Source: Pseudomonas sp. CHM02
GTDB taxonomy: Bacteria > Pseudomonadota > Gammaproteobacteria > Pseudomonadales > Pseudomonadaceae
NCBI RefSeq assembly: GCF_000612585.1
Contig: NZ_JFCA01000032.1
Span: forward strand, 31,111 to 95,110
Direction of reading: 5' to 3'
DNA length: 64,000 bases
Below, piece by piece: positions 24,625 through 34,024 of the stretch (positions are counted from its first letter, which is position 1; each line of letters starts with the position of its first letter). The position numbers and the translations under genes were made by a program. Below the pieces are notes generated by a model, which had not been told where the DNA came from, searched no databases, and was given only the letters and a program-made list of their open reading frames with translations.

Positions 24625-25478
24625 GGGTTAGGATATCCAGTGTGAATTCGATAGCCGGTGTGCATATTAGGGCTTCTGCGGATAATTAGGTAAATTTCCG
24701 TTCCGGGAACAGCTGTTGTAGTATTTTTTCTAAAACAGGTGCCTACAGGTCCTTTGGTTTCTTGAATAATAACAGCTTGATTTTGTTCGCCTTTTAGAAA
24801 GTTATCAATTTTATCTTGGTTCTCATCTATCACCGTTGATATTTCCCGCTCCGCTGTTGCGCGGTCGTGGAACGTAGAGGCTGCTGGGATATGTGGTTCT
24901 TGCCTCAGACGATTCAGCAACTGTTGATCAGTTCTACCTATATGCTTTTGTATTAAGTGGCCTCCGGCCGCCTCATGCGCACGTAAACCCCCTCCTGGGA
25001 CTATTACGCTATACGGTCCTTCAGGGCAGTTTATATCTTTGGAACTCAGACCCAAGGGGTCTATCCAGCCTGTGGGATTAGGCACGTACTGGTAGGCATT
25101 GATCCCGCCCGCCAGCTTCACCGGATCCGGCGTCAGGTACCGACCAACATCTGGATTGTAGTAACGATGGCGGTTGTAGTGCAGTCCGCTTTCTTGATCG
25201 AAGTACTGGCCTTGGAAGCGCAGTGGGTTGTCGATTTTTCCTATGTCTAGTCGGGTGATTTCGCCGTAGGCGCGGTAATGGGCAGACCAGACGATTTCGC
25301 CATCCGGGGTGGTGAGTTCCTGCGGCGTGCCCAGGTGGTCGAGTTGGTAGTGGTAGGCCTTGGTTTCCTTTGGGCCGAAGCCTTCCAGCAAGCCAAGTGG
25401 ACGGAAGGTGTTGGATTCGTAGAGATAGCGCGGTGGCGGTGAGCGGATTGGGGCCGCTTCGCGGCCCAACGCGAGCAA
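24621..25478 (-). pseudogene. Orphan Rhs-core fragment fused to RNase A-like CdiA-CT toxin
   Basis: The 285-codon frame starts inside a REP-like repeat; Rhs homology runs from YLYESNTFRPLG to NPTGWIDPLGLSS and is nearly identical to the core end of the full rhs. After the DPLGL motif the C-terminus changes: RAHEAAGGHLIQKHIGRTD, ASTFHDRATAEREIS and the final HTGYPNP match the bacterial CdiA-CT RNase A-like domain with its catalytic histidines. The N-terminal 1200+ residues of an Rhs are missing, so it is an orphan module that would need recombination with the full gene. Confidence 0.85.
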
Positions 25479-25494
25479 GCTCGCTCGCCACAGA
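25449..25494. repeat. REP-like repeat at the broken end of the orphan Rhs core
   Basis: GGGGCCGCTTCGCGGCCCAA followed by CGCGAGCAAGCTCGCTCGCC forms two adjacent palindromes, nearly identical to the repeat at 60824-60938. The Rhs core homology of the orphan module begins right next to it. Confidence 0.8.
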
Positions 25495-25555
25495 GGTGGG
25501 CTTTGCCGGCAATAACGGTGATGGTCTTATCAGTTAATGTGGTTCTGCGCTAAAC

Positions 25556-25942
25556 TTACTCTTGTACCGATTTTGCCCAGCGTAGACAAAAGTCATGCTG
25601 CTCCTGTATGTCGTTGGTGAGATCGTGTTCTTCGTAGGAAAAAATATGTACAAGTTCACCATCTGGTTGTCCCATCGTCAGTTCGTAAGCGACAAGCCCA
25701 TTTGACATCTGGGAGGACATTCCAGATGTATGAACATTGATTTTGGCACCCTTGCATAAGAATTTAATGTCTTTTAAATCTGCTCTCAACAGACCGAAGC
25801 TGTCGTACAGATCCAGTGCTGTATAGGTTTTTCGCACCCCGTTACTTAACAGTAGATTAAGGGTTGGCTTGCCCCCTTCGTATTCGACCACTGCGTTTTC
25901 ACGTGTGCCATTTTTGAGGATGGTGATTTCCCGAGATTTCAT
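25556..25942 (-). CDS. Putative immunity protein of the Rhs ADP-ribosyltransferase
   Basis: A 128-residue protein that overlaps the rhs stop by four bases (ATGA). It shares IKFLCKGAKINV, MSSQMSNGLVAYELT and LVHIFSYEEHDLTND with the protein at 23410. I do not recognise a named family; the assignment as immunity rests on position and on the matching toxin/immunity paralogy of the distal module. Confidence 0.75.
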   Translation of the reverse strand: MKSREITILKNGTRENAVVEYEGGKPTLNLLLSNGVRKTYTALDLYDSFGLLRADLKDIKFLCKGAKINVHTSGMSSQMSNGLVAYELTMGQPDGELVHIFSYEEHDLTNDIQEQHDFCLRWAKSVQE

Positions 25943-28900
25943 GGGTGCTCCCTATTAGGGTTCAATATAGTGTATCCCTTGAAAGTGCCATCTTCATTGA
26001 CTGGTGAGGCACCAAGTATGTCTTTAGAGTCTATACGTCCAGGAATTGCTATTTCTGCTTCGTTTTTGTGTTTGGAGCGTGGTCCCAGTTCTTTGTTTAC
26101 GTCTCTTCCAGGAATTTTTTTAAGCGTGTAGAGAAACCCTTCTTCAAATCCATAACTTGACGCAAATACCAATGCCTGCTTCCTTGAGGTTGAAGTAGGG
26201 ACGTAATTGCTAGGAGGACTAGCGTTGTTTAAGGCGTGCAGGTACAGATCTGTACTCGTCCCTCTGCTTTCAAATCCCTTTTCAAATATTTCATCTGGCT
26301 CTCTTGAGTCTCCGCGATATAAATAGCTCTGCTTTCGCCGTGATGATGGCGGTGAAGGCGCTTGTTCATCAACCTTCACGTGTTCAGTTTGGCTTTCTAC
26401 CTTTGACTGCGGCTTGCATCCGTCTCCGCCTGGGCATGAGCTTAACCCTAACGGATCAACCCATCCCGTAGGATTAGGTACGTACTGGTACGCATTGATC
26501 CCACCCGCCAGCTTCACCGGATCCGGCGTCAGGTATCGACCAACCTCCGGATTGTAGTAGCGATGGCGGTTGTAGTGCAGTCCGCTTTCTTGATCAAAGT
26601 ACTGGCCCTGGAAGCGCAGCGGGTTGTCGATTTTTCCGATGTCGAGGCGGCTGATTTCGCCGTAGGCGCGGTAATGCGCGGACCAGACGATTTCGCCGTC
26701 GGGGTCGGTGAGTTCTTGTGGGGTGCCCAGGTGGTCGAGTTGGTAGTGGTAGGGCTTGGTTTCCTTTGGACCAAAACCGTCCAGTAAGGCAAGTGGACGG
26801 AAGGTGTCGGGTTCATAAAGGTAGCTGTGGTGGCGGTTTTCGTGGTGTTCGGCGATGAGTGTGTCGCCTTGCCAGAAGAACTCGGTCGTAATGCCATCAA
26901 CGGTTTTGCTGATACGCCGCCCAAACGGGTCATAGCGGTAGCTGGCGGTCTGGCCGTTGGGCGTTTTAATGCCGATCAGGCGGTGCTGGCAGTCGTAGCG
27001 GTATTCGGTGACGAGTTGATGGCCTTTGCCGCGGCGTTCGCGGATCAGGTTGCCGTAGGCGTCGTAGTCGTAATGGTGGTCGCCTTGGATCATCAGGCGG
27101 TTGCCGGCGACGATGTCGGGGCCGGGACGGTCTTGCATGAGCAGGTTGCCGGCGGGGTCGTGGCCGAAGCGTTCCTGCTCGCCTTGGGTGTGGTCGGCGC
27201 GGGTGAGGCGGTTGAGTGGGTCGTAGTGGTAGCGGTGGTCGCCTTTGCGGGTGTCGAGCAGGCGGGTGAGGTTGCCGGATTTGTCGTAGTCGTAGTGGCG
27301 GCGGTACACCGGGCCTTCGGCGTCGTTGATGCTCTGGTTGAACAGGCGTCCCTGGTGGTCGTGTTGGTAAGTGCTGAGCAGTTGGCCTTGTTGGCGTTGC
27401 TGTTCGCGGCCGGCGTTGAACAGGTGTGAGGTGAGTACTGCGCCGTTCAGTTCGACGGTGGCGAGGTGACCGCCTTTGTCGTGATTGAAGGTGAGGCGGT
27501 TGTTGTCCGGCAGGCGCAGGTTATGCAGTTGGCCGCAGGCGTCGTAGCCGTAGCGCAGGGTGCCCCAGCCCTGGTGTTCGGCGGTGAGGCGGTTTTGGGT
27601 GTCGTATTCGTAGGCCAGCGCCCAGTGGCCGTCTTCGACGCTTAGGAGATTGCCTTGGCGGTCGTAGCCATAGTCGACAGCACCACCATCAGGCAGTGTT
27701 TTTCTTACGAGTCGACCGGCATGGTCGCGCTCGTAGCGGGTAACCAGCCGACTGCCGTCATCGCCGTGTTCGGTTTTCTCACTCAGGTTGCCGTTAAGGT
27801 CATACACGTAGGCCGTGCGCTGGCCGTCAAACCCGGTTTCCTGCTGGATAAGGCCGTTGCTGTGGTACTGAAGTCGATAGGTTTCGCCGACCTCGTTTTC
27901 AATCTCGGTCAGCAGCAGTCGGACGTTGTCGTAGCGGTAGTTGACTTGGCTACCATCGGCGTTGATGCGGCGGCTGATCAGGTGCAAACCGTCCGCGTAC
28001 TCGTAGCGGGTGACGTGCCCCAGTTCATCGCGTTCGGAGGTGATTTTTCCGTAAGCGTTGTAGCTGTATTCTCTGTGCGCGCCGCCTGGCAGCACTACAC
28101 GAGTCAACCGACCCACGCTGTCCCACTGATACTGGGTCAGCGCCCCATGCTCATCCTCACGCGCAATTTGTCGCCCCAGATCGTCATAGCGATAACGCTT
28201 GATCCCACCATTCGGCAACTGCTCCTCAAGCAACTGCCCACGCTCATTCCACACCAGCCGCTGACAACTGTGATCCGGGTAACAAACCCCAATCAGCTGC
28301 CCATATTTGTTGTAGCTGTAGTCCGTAGCGTGACCATCAGGATCGGTCTTACGAGTGACATCGCCCTGATCATTGCGCTCATACTTCCAGACGGCTTCAC
28401 CACGCCGCACCACCCGTACGAATCCATTGTCATGCTCGTAGGTCGTCGGCTCATCATCCCCCGGAAACAACGCCACCAGACGCCCGGCTTCGTCGTACTG
28501 GTAGGCCGTGATCGCCCCGAGAGGGTCCTGCTCAACCGTCAGCCGGCCTTTGTCATCGTAGGACTTGAAGTGCTCGGCCCCGTCAGGATCCACACGCTGC
28601 ACCAGCCGCGCCCGCTGGTCATGCACGTAGACTTCCTGGCTGCCATCGGCGTTAAACACCCTGACCTGCCCGTTGTCATCCCAGGCATAGCGCGTGTCCA
28701 TCTGCGAAAAACTGGCCCAATGCCGCACACACCGCGCCGCCTTGCCAGACCGTTCCCACTCCCAGAAGAAACTCGCCCCACCGGCCAAGCCGCGTTCAAG
28801 AATCACGTGCTGTTGGTCGTACCGATAAACCTCGCTTTCGCCGACTGCGTTGGTCGCCGAAATCAGTCGTCCGAGGTCATCATAGGTGTAGGAAACAACG

Positions 28901-30636
28901 GTCTGTTCCGTCACCCAAACATACGGCCCCTCATCCACGATGCGCTGAATCTGGTAGTCCACCGCCACGATCCGGCCCGACGCATAGTGCAACAACAGCG
29001 AACGCCCCACGCCGTTATCCAACCGCTCGATACGCCCCAAAACATCCCGACAAATACGCAGCCGGTTGTCATACGCATCGCTGATCGCCGTTAGCACACC
29101 GTCGCGGAAGTGGTAGAAACGTGACGCCTGAGCCAGCACCAGTTCATCGGGCAACGACCCTAAATAGATCGCCGCTTCAGCCAGGCTATTGGTGATTGCT
29201 GGACGAGAAACGGAAGGCAAGGGCAGGGTGGTCGAGCGGTTTTCATGATCGGTCCACACCACCGAATCACCCTCAACCACCAGCCGATGCGCCAGCGAGT
29301 GACTCCAGCCAAACCCCAACCCACAATCCACTTCCACCGCACTGGTGCGGTACAACCGTGTCCACTCAAACGGCAGAAACCCGTCCAGCGCCCCATCGGT
29401 GAGGGTCAGCAGTTCTTCGCCCGTGACCATCGACACCGGGCAGCCGTTGGTAGCGGTCTTGTCCGAAGATGCAGCCGCATCCCCAGCCGGATTTTTCGCA
29501 ACAGCTGGCACGTCATCCACATGCTCTTTCTGCTTCAGCACCGCGTTCTGCCGCGCCTTCCAGCGCATCTGCATCGTGCCTTGCTTGAGCCCGCCGACCA
29601 CCCCGCGAACCGCCACCGCCTTGTAGCGATCCACCGCCTGCATGAACTTGGTCAGAATCGCCAAAAGACCCTTAACAAAGCCCACCGCCGCATCAAGAAT
29701 CCGCGCCCCATACTTGATCAACCGCAAGCTCAAATACGCCACACCCGCCGCCGGCAAGGCGATGGTCAACACTGCGCCAATCACCAGGTCAACCAGCAGC
29801 GACACCAGAAACCCAGCCGCCACTTCGGCAATCTCGCTGGGCGGCAATGCGTCCAGCCAGATCATCGCCGTGCGCAGCATCAGGTACAGCGCCGCCTCAT
29901 CACTGGCGAGTAACATCGCCTGTTCCATGACCTTGGGTGCGTCGGTGGCGATCTGTGCCAACTTGGCTGCTTCGGCCCCCAGTTGTTCGACGAACGTCAG
30001 CGGGTCTTCAAGCATCGCCTGCACCAGCTTGATGCTGTCCCATACATCGCGAATCGCCGCCCAACTGCCCGCCAACACGCCGCTGCCAATCGCACTGACG
30101 GTTGAACGTTCCCAGTGCGGTTTAAAGCCTGACCATTGCTCCCGAAGCCATTGCTCCAGGTCTCCGGTCAGCCCGGAGTAAGAGGCAAACAACGCGTCGA
30201 CCTGTTCCTCGGATACGCCACCCTGCACCCGCACTTGATAGCGCCCACCCGCTGCGCAGTGGTGCGAACCCTTACCCTGTTCATCCAGCATGATCACGGT
30301 GGAGCTGCCGTCATCCAGGCCGATGACCTCGACCGGGATATCGCCGATCGGCACGTCATACACCGACTCGAACAGGCTCTCGATCTTCAGCTCGCCGCCC
30401 ATCGGGCACTGGGCTATGGTGGAAAAGTCAGCATCCGAAAGGCTCACCGAGCGCTGCGAATCGCCTACCCGCAACACCCGGTCCATCCCCAGCAGCGACG
30501 GCATGTCCAGCCCATGGCTCACTGAATCCAGCGCACGCGAATACCACGCGCCCATCTGCTGGCGATAAATCGCCAGGCTCTGATGAAAGCCATTCAGTTC
30601 ATGTTCGATCAGGGCAATGTGGGCAGCGTGGGTCAT
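25939..30636 (-). CDS. Rhs polymorphic toxin with ADP-ribosyltransferase tip
   Basis: From ATG 30636 the protein is 1565 residues. The N-terminal 400 residues form a specific delivery region with a hydrophobic hairpin near 270-330 and no visible PAAR motif. The shell begins at CPVSMVTGEELL, followed by many YD repeats (YRYD, GRL) and the core end RFQGQYFDQESGLHYNRHRYYNP and VDPLGLS. The last about 167 residues form the toxin: LYRGDSREPDE, YVPTSTS and NEAEIAIPGRI match the Arg, STS and ExE motifs of cholera-toxin A1. Its first STS residue is Pro here. Delivery is probably by a type VI or related system, though none is in the window. Confidence 0.88.
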   Translation of the reverse strand: MTHAAHIALIEHELNGFHQSLAIYRQQMGAWYSRALDSVSHGLDMPSLLGMDRVLRVGDSQRSVSLSDADFSTIAQCPMGGELKIESLFESVYDVPIGDIPVEVIGLDDGSSTVIMLDEQGKGSHHCAAGGRYQVRVQGGVSEEQVDALFASYSGLTGDLEQWLREQWSGFKPHWERSTVSAIGSGVLAGSWAAIRDVWDSIKLVQAMLEDPLTFVEQLGAEAAKLAQIATDAPKVMEQAMLLASDEAALYLMLRTAMIWLDALPPSEIAEVAAGFLVSLLVDLVIGAVLTIALPAAGVAYLSLRLIKYGARILDAAVGFVKGLLAILTKFMQAVDRYKAVAVRGVVGGLKQGTMQMRWKARQNAVLKQKEHVDDVPAVAKNPAGDAAASSDKTATNGCPVSMVTGEELLTLTDGALDGFLPFEWTRLYRTSAVEVDCGLGFGWSHSLAHRLVVEGDSVVWTDHENRSTTLPLPSVSRPAITNSLAEAAIYLGSLPDELVLAQASRFYHFRDGVLTAISDAYDNRLRICRDVLGRIERLDNGVGRSLLLHYASGRIVAVDYQIQRIVDEGPYVWVTEQTVVSYTYDDLGRLISATNAVGESEVYRYDQQHVILERGLAGGASFFWEWERSGKAARCVRHWASFSQMDTRYAWDDNGQVRVFNADGSQEVYVHDQRARLVQRVDPDGAEHFKSYDDKGRLTVEQDPLGAITAYQYDEAGRLVALFPGDDEPTTYEHDNGFVRVVRRGEAVWKYERNDQGDVTRKTDPDGHATDYSYNKYGQLIGVCYPDHSCQRLVWNERGQLLEEQLPNGGIKRYRYDDLGRQIAREDEHGALTQYQWDSVGRLTRVVLPGGAHREYSYNAYGKITSERDELGHVTRYEYADGLHLISRRINADGSQVNYRYDNVRLLLTEIENEVGETYRLQYHSNGLIQQETGFDGQRTAYVYDLNGNLSEKTEHGDDGSRLVTRYERDHAGRLVRKTLPDGGAVDYGYDRQGNLLSVEDGHWALAYEYDTQNRLTAEHQGWGTLRYGYDACGQLHNLRLPDNNRLTFNHDKGGHLATVELNGAVLTSHLFNAGREQQRQQGQLLSTYQHDHQGRLFNQSINDAEGPVYRRHYDYDKSGNLTRLLDTRKGDHRYHYDPLNRLTRADHTQGEQERFGHDPAGNLLMQDRPGPDIVAGNRLMIQGDHHYDYDAYGNLIRERRGKGHQLVTEYRYDCQHRLIGIKTPNGQTASYRYDPFGRRISKTVDGITTEFFWQGDTLIAEHHENRHHSYLYEPDTFRPLALLDGFGPKETKPYHYQLDHLGTPQELTDPDGEIVWSAHYRAYGEISRLDIGKIDNPLRFQGQYFDQESGLHYNRHRYYNPEVGRYLTPDPVKLAGGINAYQYVPNPTGWVDPLGLSSCPGGDGCKPQSKVESQTEHVKVDEQAPSPPSSRRKQSYLYRGDSREPDEIFEKGFESRGTSTDLYLHALNNASPPSNYVPTSTSRKQALVFASSYGFEEGFLYTLKKIPGRDVNKELGPRSKHKNEAEIAIPGRIDSKDILGASPVNEDGTFKGYTILNPNREHP

Positions 30637-30890
30637 CCGTGACGTCTCGGCAAAAGGGCAAGGCGTCGGAGCATGCCGCAGCAAAAAGCGCCTGGATGAA
30701 CGGTTGGGAAATTCAGAAAAGGCCGACTACACAGGGGGAAAAACCGTGAGAAACCAACCCGAAGGGCTACACAAAAAAACGACAAACCTGATTGCAGCAT
30801 TGCTTCTCAAATAAAAATCGCTCTCATCCTTGCCCGATTTCCCGACATGGCCGTCATGGTTAATAGAACCTCCATTACGCAGGATTTCCC

Positions 30891-33392
30891 ATGTCGCGCC
30901 TTGCTCGTCCCTTGCATCCACTGACCTTGTCGGTGGCGATGGCTTTTGCCGCCGTGCCGTTACTGACTGTCCAGTCCTCCTATGCCGAAGAGAGCAGCAG
31001 CGCTGTGCGCCGCTTCTCGATTCCTGCCGGTGACTTGAGCCAGGCACTCAATAGCCTGGCCGAGCAGGCGGGCCTGGTGCTGGCCTTCGATGCAAGCTTG
31101 ACCCGAGGCAAGCGCAGCAAGGGGCTGAGTGGGCAATACGACACTGACGTGGCGCTGAACCAATTGCTCGCCGGCAGCGGCCTGCAAGCGCTGAAGATCT
31201 CCGGCGACCGCTACCGTCTGGAAGCCATCCCGGATAACGGTGGCGCCATGGAGCTGCAGGCCACCACCATCAGCGGCGCGTACCAGGCCGAAAGCCCGAC
31301 CGGGCCGGTCGCCGGCTATGTGGCCACGCGCAGTTTGTCGGGCACCAAGACCGACACCGCGCTGATCGAAACCCCGCAGTCGATTTCCATCGTCACCAAA
31401 GACCAGATGCGCGCGCAGAACGCCGAGAGTCTCAACCAGATCCTGCGCTACAGCGCCGCCGTCATCCCGGAAACCCGTGGTGCCACGGCGTCGCGTCTCG
31501 ATCAGTTGACCATCCGCGGTTTCGCCCCGGCGACCTACCTCGATGGCCTGCGCATGCCGTCGAGCCGTGATGCCTTGCCGCAGAAAGACGCCTTCGACCT
31601 GGAGCGCGTGGAAGTGCTGCGCGGCCCGGCGTCGGTGCTGTACGGGCAGGGCACGCCGAGCGGGGTGATCAACATGGTCAGCAAGCGCCCGCTGGACACA
31701 CCGTTTCATGAAGTGGGTGTGGAATACGGCACCTTCAACAAGAAGCGCACCACCTTCGACTTGAGCGGCCCGCTGGATGACCAGGGCGTGTATTCCTACC
31801 GTGTCGCGGGGCTTTTCGACGATGCGGATGGCCAGGTAGAGCACACCGAGACGCGCCGCCAGTCGCTGTCCAGCGCCTTTACCTGGCGCCCGGACGATGC
31901 CACCTCGCTGACATTGCTGGGGCATTTCCAGAAGGACCCCAAAGGCGCGTCCTACGGCTCGGTGCCGGCCTGGGGTTCGGTGCTGCACAGCCCGACCGGG
32001 CGCAGCATCGATGTGGATTTCTATGATGGCGAAAAGAACTTCGAGAAAAGCGACCGCGAGTATTACTCGATCGGCTGGGCCTTCGAACATCACTTCGATG
32101 ATGTATGGACGGTGCGCCAGAATGCGCGCTACCTGCGCAGCGAAGGCCAGTATCGTAGCCTCTACAACAACTACCTGCTGACGGACTACCGCACCATCCG
32201 CCGCTCGACCATCGCCAGCGATGTCGACATGGATGCCTACACCCTCGACAACCAACTGCAGGCCAAATTCGATACCGGCCCCTTGCAGCACACCTTGTTG
32301 ATGGGGCTCGACTACCAGAACAACAGCACCGACACCAAATCGGGTTCGGGCGTGTATACCGCAGGCCCGACCCTGGATATTTTCGATCCGGTCTACGGCG
32401 CGGCAGTCCCGGTGCCGGCCTACACCACCGACGGTACATCGCGCAGCGAGCAGACCGGCGTGTACCTGCAGGAACAGATGAAGTGGGACAAGTGGGTGCT
32501 ACTGCTGGGCGGTCGCTATGACTGGGCCAGCACCGATAACAGCACCCAGACCATCAGCAGCGGCGTCAAGAGCAAGTCGTCCCTGGACAGCAAGGCGTTT
32601 ACCGGGCGTATCGGCCTGGTCTACCTCTTTGATAATGGGCTGGCGCCGTATGCCAGCTACGCGGAGTCCTTCAACCCGCAATCGGGGACCGGTTACGGCG
32701 GTTCGGTGTTCAAGCCGACCGAAGGCAAGCAGTATGAAATCGGCATCAAGTACCAGCCACCGGGCAGCAACAGCTTTATCACCGCGGCGATCTTCGACCT
32801 GCGCCAGACCAACGTGCTGACCACCGACCCGGATCCTACCCACCTGTGTGGCACCGGGCGCTGCCAGAGCCAGGACGGTGAAGTGCAATCGCGTGGCTTT
32901 GAGCTGGAAGGCAAGGCCAGCCTCAACGATAACCTCGATATCACTGCGGCCTACGCCTACCTGGACAACCGCATCAGCAAGTCCAACAACACCGTGCGTT
33001 ATGCGCCCATCAGCGACATTGGCGTAGGCCCGGCCATTGCCGCCGAAGGCACCAGCACTTACGCGGTACCCCGCCACACCGCCTCGGCGTGGGCCGACTA
33101 CACCTTCCACGACGGCCACCTCAAGGGCTTTGGCGCGGGCGCGGGCGCACGTTATGTCGGGTCCTCCTGGGGTGATACCGCCAATACCCTGAAGGTCCCG
33201 GGCTACACCTTGTTCGATGCGGCCGTGCACTACGACATCCCGAACATCACCAGCCTGAAGGACAACCTGCGCCTGGCGCTCAACGCCACCAACCTCGCGA
33301 ACAAAGAGTATGTCGCTTCCTGCTACTCCTATTCGTGGTGCTGGTACGGCTCGCAGCGCACTGTGCAGGCGAGTGCGACCTACCAGTGGTGA
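30891..33392 (+). CDS. TonB-dependent siderophore receptor with N-terminal signalling (STN) domain
   Basis: An 833-residue outer-membrane receptor. A signal peptide ending SSYAEE is followed by an STN domain (FSIPAGDLSQALNSLAEQAG to DRYRLE, residues about 40-115), a plug (TPQSISIVTKDQMRAQN; RGFAPATYLDG; LYGQGTPSGVINMVSKRP) and a 22-strand barrel ending SATYQW. The plug/barrel type is that of ferric siderophore receptors such as FpvA/FoxA. STN receptors normally signal to a FecR/FecI pair, but none lies next to it. Substrate unknown. Confidence 0.9.
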   Translation: MSRLARPLHPLTLSVAMAFAAVPLLTVQSSYAEESSSAVRRFSIPAGDLSQALNSLAEQAGLVLAFDASLTRGKRSKGLSGQYDTDVALNQLLAGSGLQALKISGDRYRLEAIPDNGGAMELQATTISGAYQAESPTGPVAGYVATRSLSGTKTDTALIETPQSISIVTKDQMRAQNAESLNQILRYSAAVIPETRGATASRLDQLTIRGFAPATYLDGLRMPSSRDALPQKDAFDLERVEVLRGPASVLYGQGTPSGVINMVSKRPLDTPFHEVGVEYGTFNKKRTTFDLSGPLDDQGVYSYRVAGLFDDADGQVEHTETRRQSLSSAFTWRPDDATSLTLLGHFQKDPKGASYGSVPAWGSVLHSPTGRSIDVDFYDGEKNFEKSDREYYSIGWAFEHHFDDVWTVRQNARYLRSEGQYRSLYNNYLLTDYRTIRRSTIASDVDMDAYTLDNQLQAKFDTGPLQHTLLMGLDYQNNSTDTKSGSGVYTAGPTLDIFDPVYGAAVPVPAYTTDGTSRSEQTGVYLQEQMKWDKWVLLLGGRYDWASTDNSTQTISSGVKSKSSLDSKAFTGRIGLVYLFDNGLAPYASYAESFNPQSGTGYGGSVFKPTEGKQYEIGIKYQPPGSNSFITAAIFDLRQTNVLTTDPDPTHLCGTGRCQSQDGEVQSRGFELEGKASLNDNLDITAAYAYLDNRISKSNNTVRYAPISDIGVGPAIAAEGTSTYAVPRHTASAWADYTFHDGHLKGFGAGAGARYVGSSWGDTANTLKVPGYTLFDAAVHYDIPNITSLKDNLRLALNATNLANKEYVASCYSYSWCWYGSQRTVQASATYQW

Positions 33393-33532
33393 AGTGAAGA
33401 ACGGTCAGCGGCCTCGCTGCGCGCTGTGGCAGCCAGCTGAAACATTGCGCAATAAGGCAATTTAATGGCCCCCCTGTGATCAAATCCTCGCCAGAATCGC
33501 TTTTATTTTCAGGTGGTTAGGTGGGGATGCAA

Positions 33533-33862
33533 ATGCGCACTGTTGGAATCATGCTGATCGCCTGCTCCCTGGCCGGCGGCGCGGCTGCCGTGCAGGCACG
33601 GGAGCTGCGCGAGGGTGACAAGTACATGTGCAGTTGGGGCGCTGGCACGGCCGCCAGGGCCCAGGAACTCAAGTTGTCGGGCGTGTCGCTGTACGCGGCA
33701 CGGCAGAAGATCCAGACGATGAAATTCAACAAATCGTGGATGCGCATGATGGCCATGGGCATCACCGAACAAACCTACGACAGCCGTTCACGGCTCAAGC
33801 CCGAGGCGATTCGCCAGGGTTTCTACCAGGATTGCGTGCGTTATAAAGTCGCGCGCAAATAA
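33533..33862 (+). CDS. Small secreted protein, function unknown
   Basis: About 109 residues, with a signal peptide (VGIMLIACSLAGGAAAVQA) and a mature part containing two cysteines (MCSWG, DCVRY). I do not recognise a family. The ATG at 33533 is favoured because GGGG lies about seven bases upstream; ATG 33527 is also possible. Confidence 0.6.
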   Translation: MRTVGIMLIACSLAGGAAAVQARELREGDKYMCSWGAGTAARAQELKLSGVSLYAARQKIQTMKFNKSWMRMMAMGITEQTYDSRSRLKPEAIRQGFYQDCVRYKVARK

Positions 33863-34024
33863 AGCGGACCTTGCTATGCACACGCCGGCCATGCCTGGCG
33901 TTGGTTGCTGGATCTGCGCCCGCAGGTGCAAGCACCGGCCAGTGCAAAATCTGCGTAAGCCTGTCCAACTTCGTGCCGGCAACCCTGGCCATACTGGCGC
34001 CAGGTAAACGAAGAGGTACAGGCC

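Noticed and set aside
26827..29094. Long + strand open frames antisense to the Rhs gene
   Set aside because: They follow the codon periodicity of the high-GC rhs on the other strand and give low-complexity Val/Ala-rich translations with no domain.
23410..30636. Rhs region as part of a prophage or integrative element
   Set aside because: No integrase, tRNA or flanking direct repeats are visible; the AT-rich part is limited to the toxin and immunity modules.
30804..30827. Fur-box-like sequence before the TonB receptor
   Set aside because: The match to the 19-base Fur consensus is too degenerate to claim, although iron control of such a receptor is likely on general grounds.
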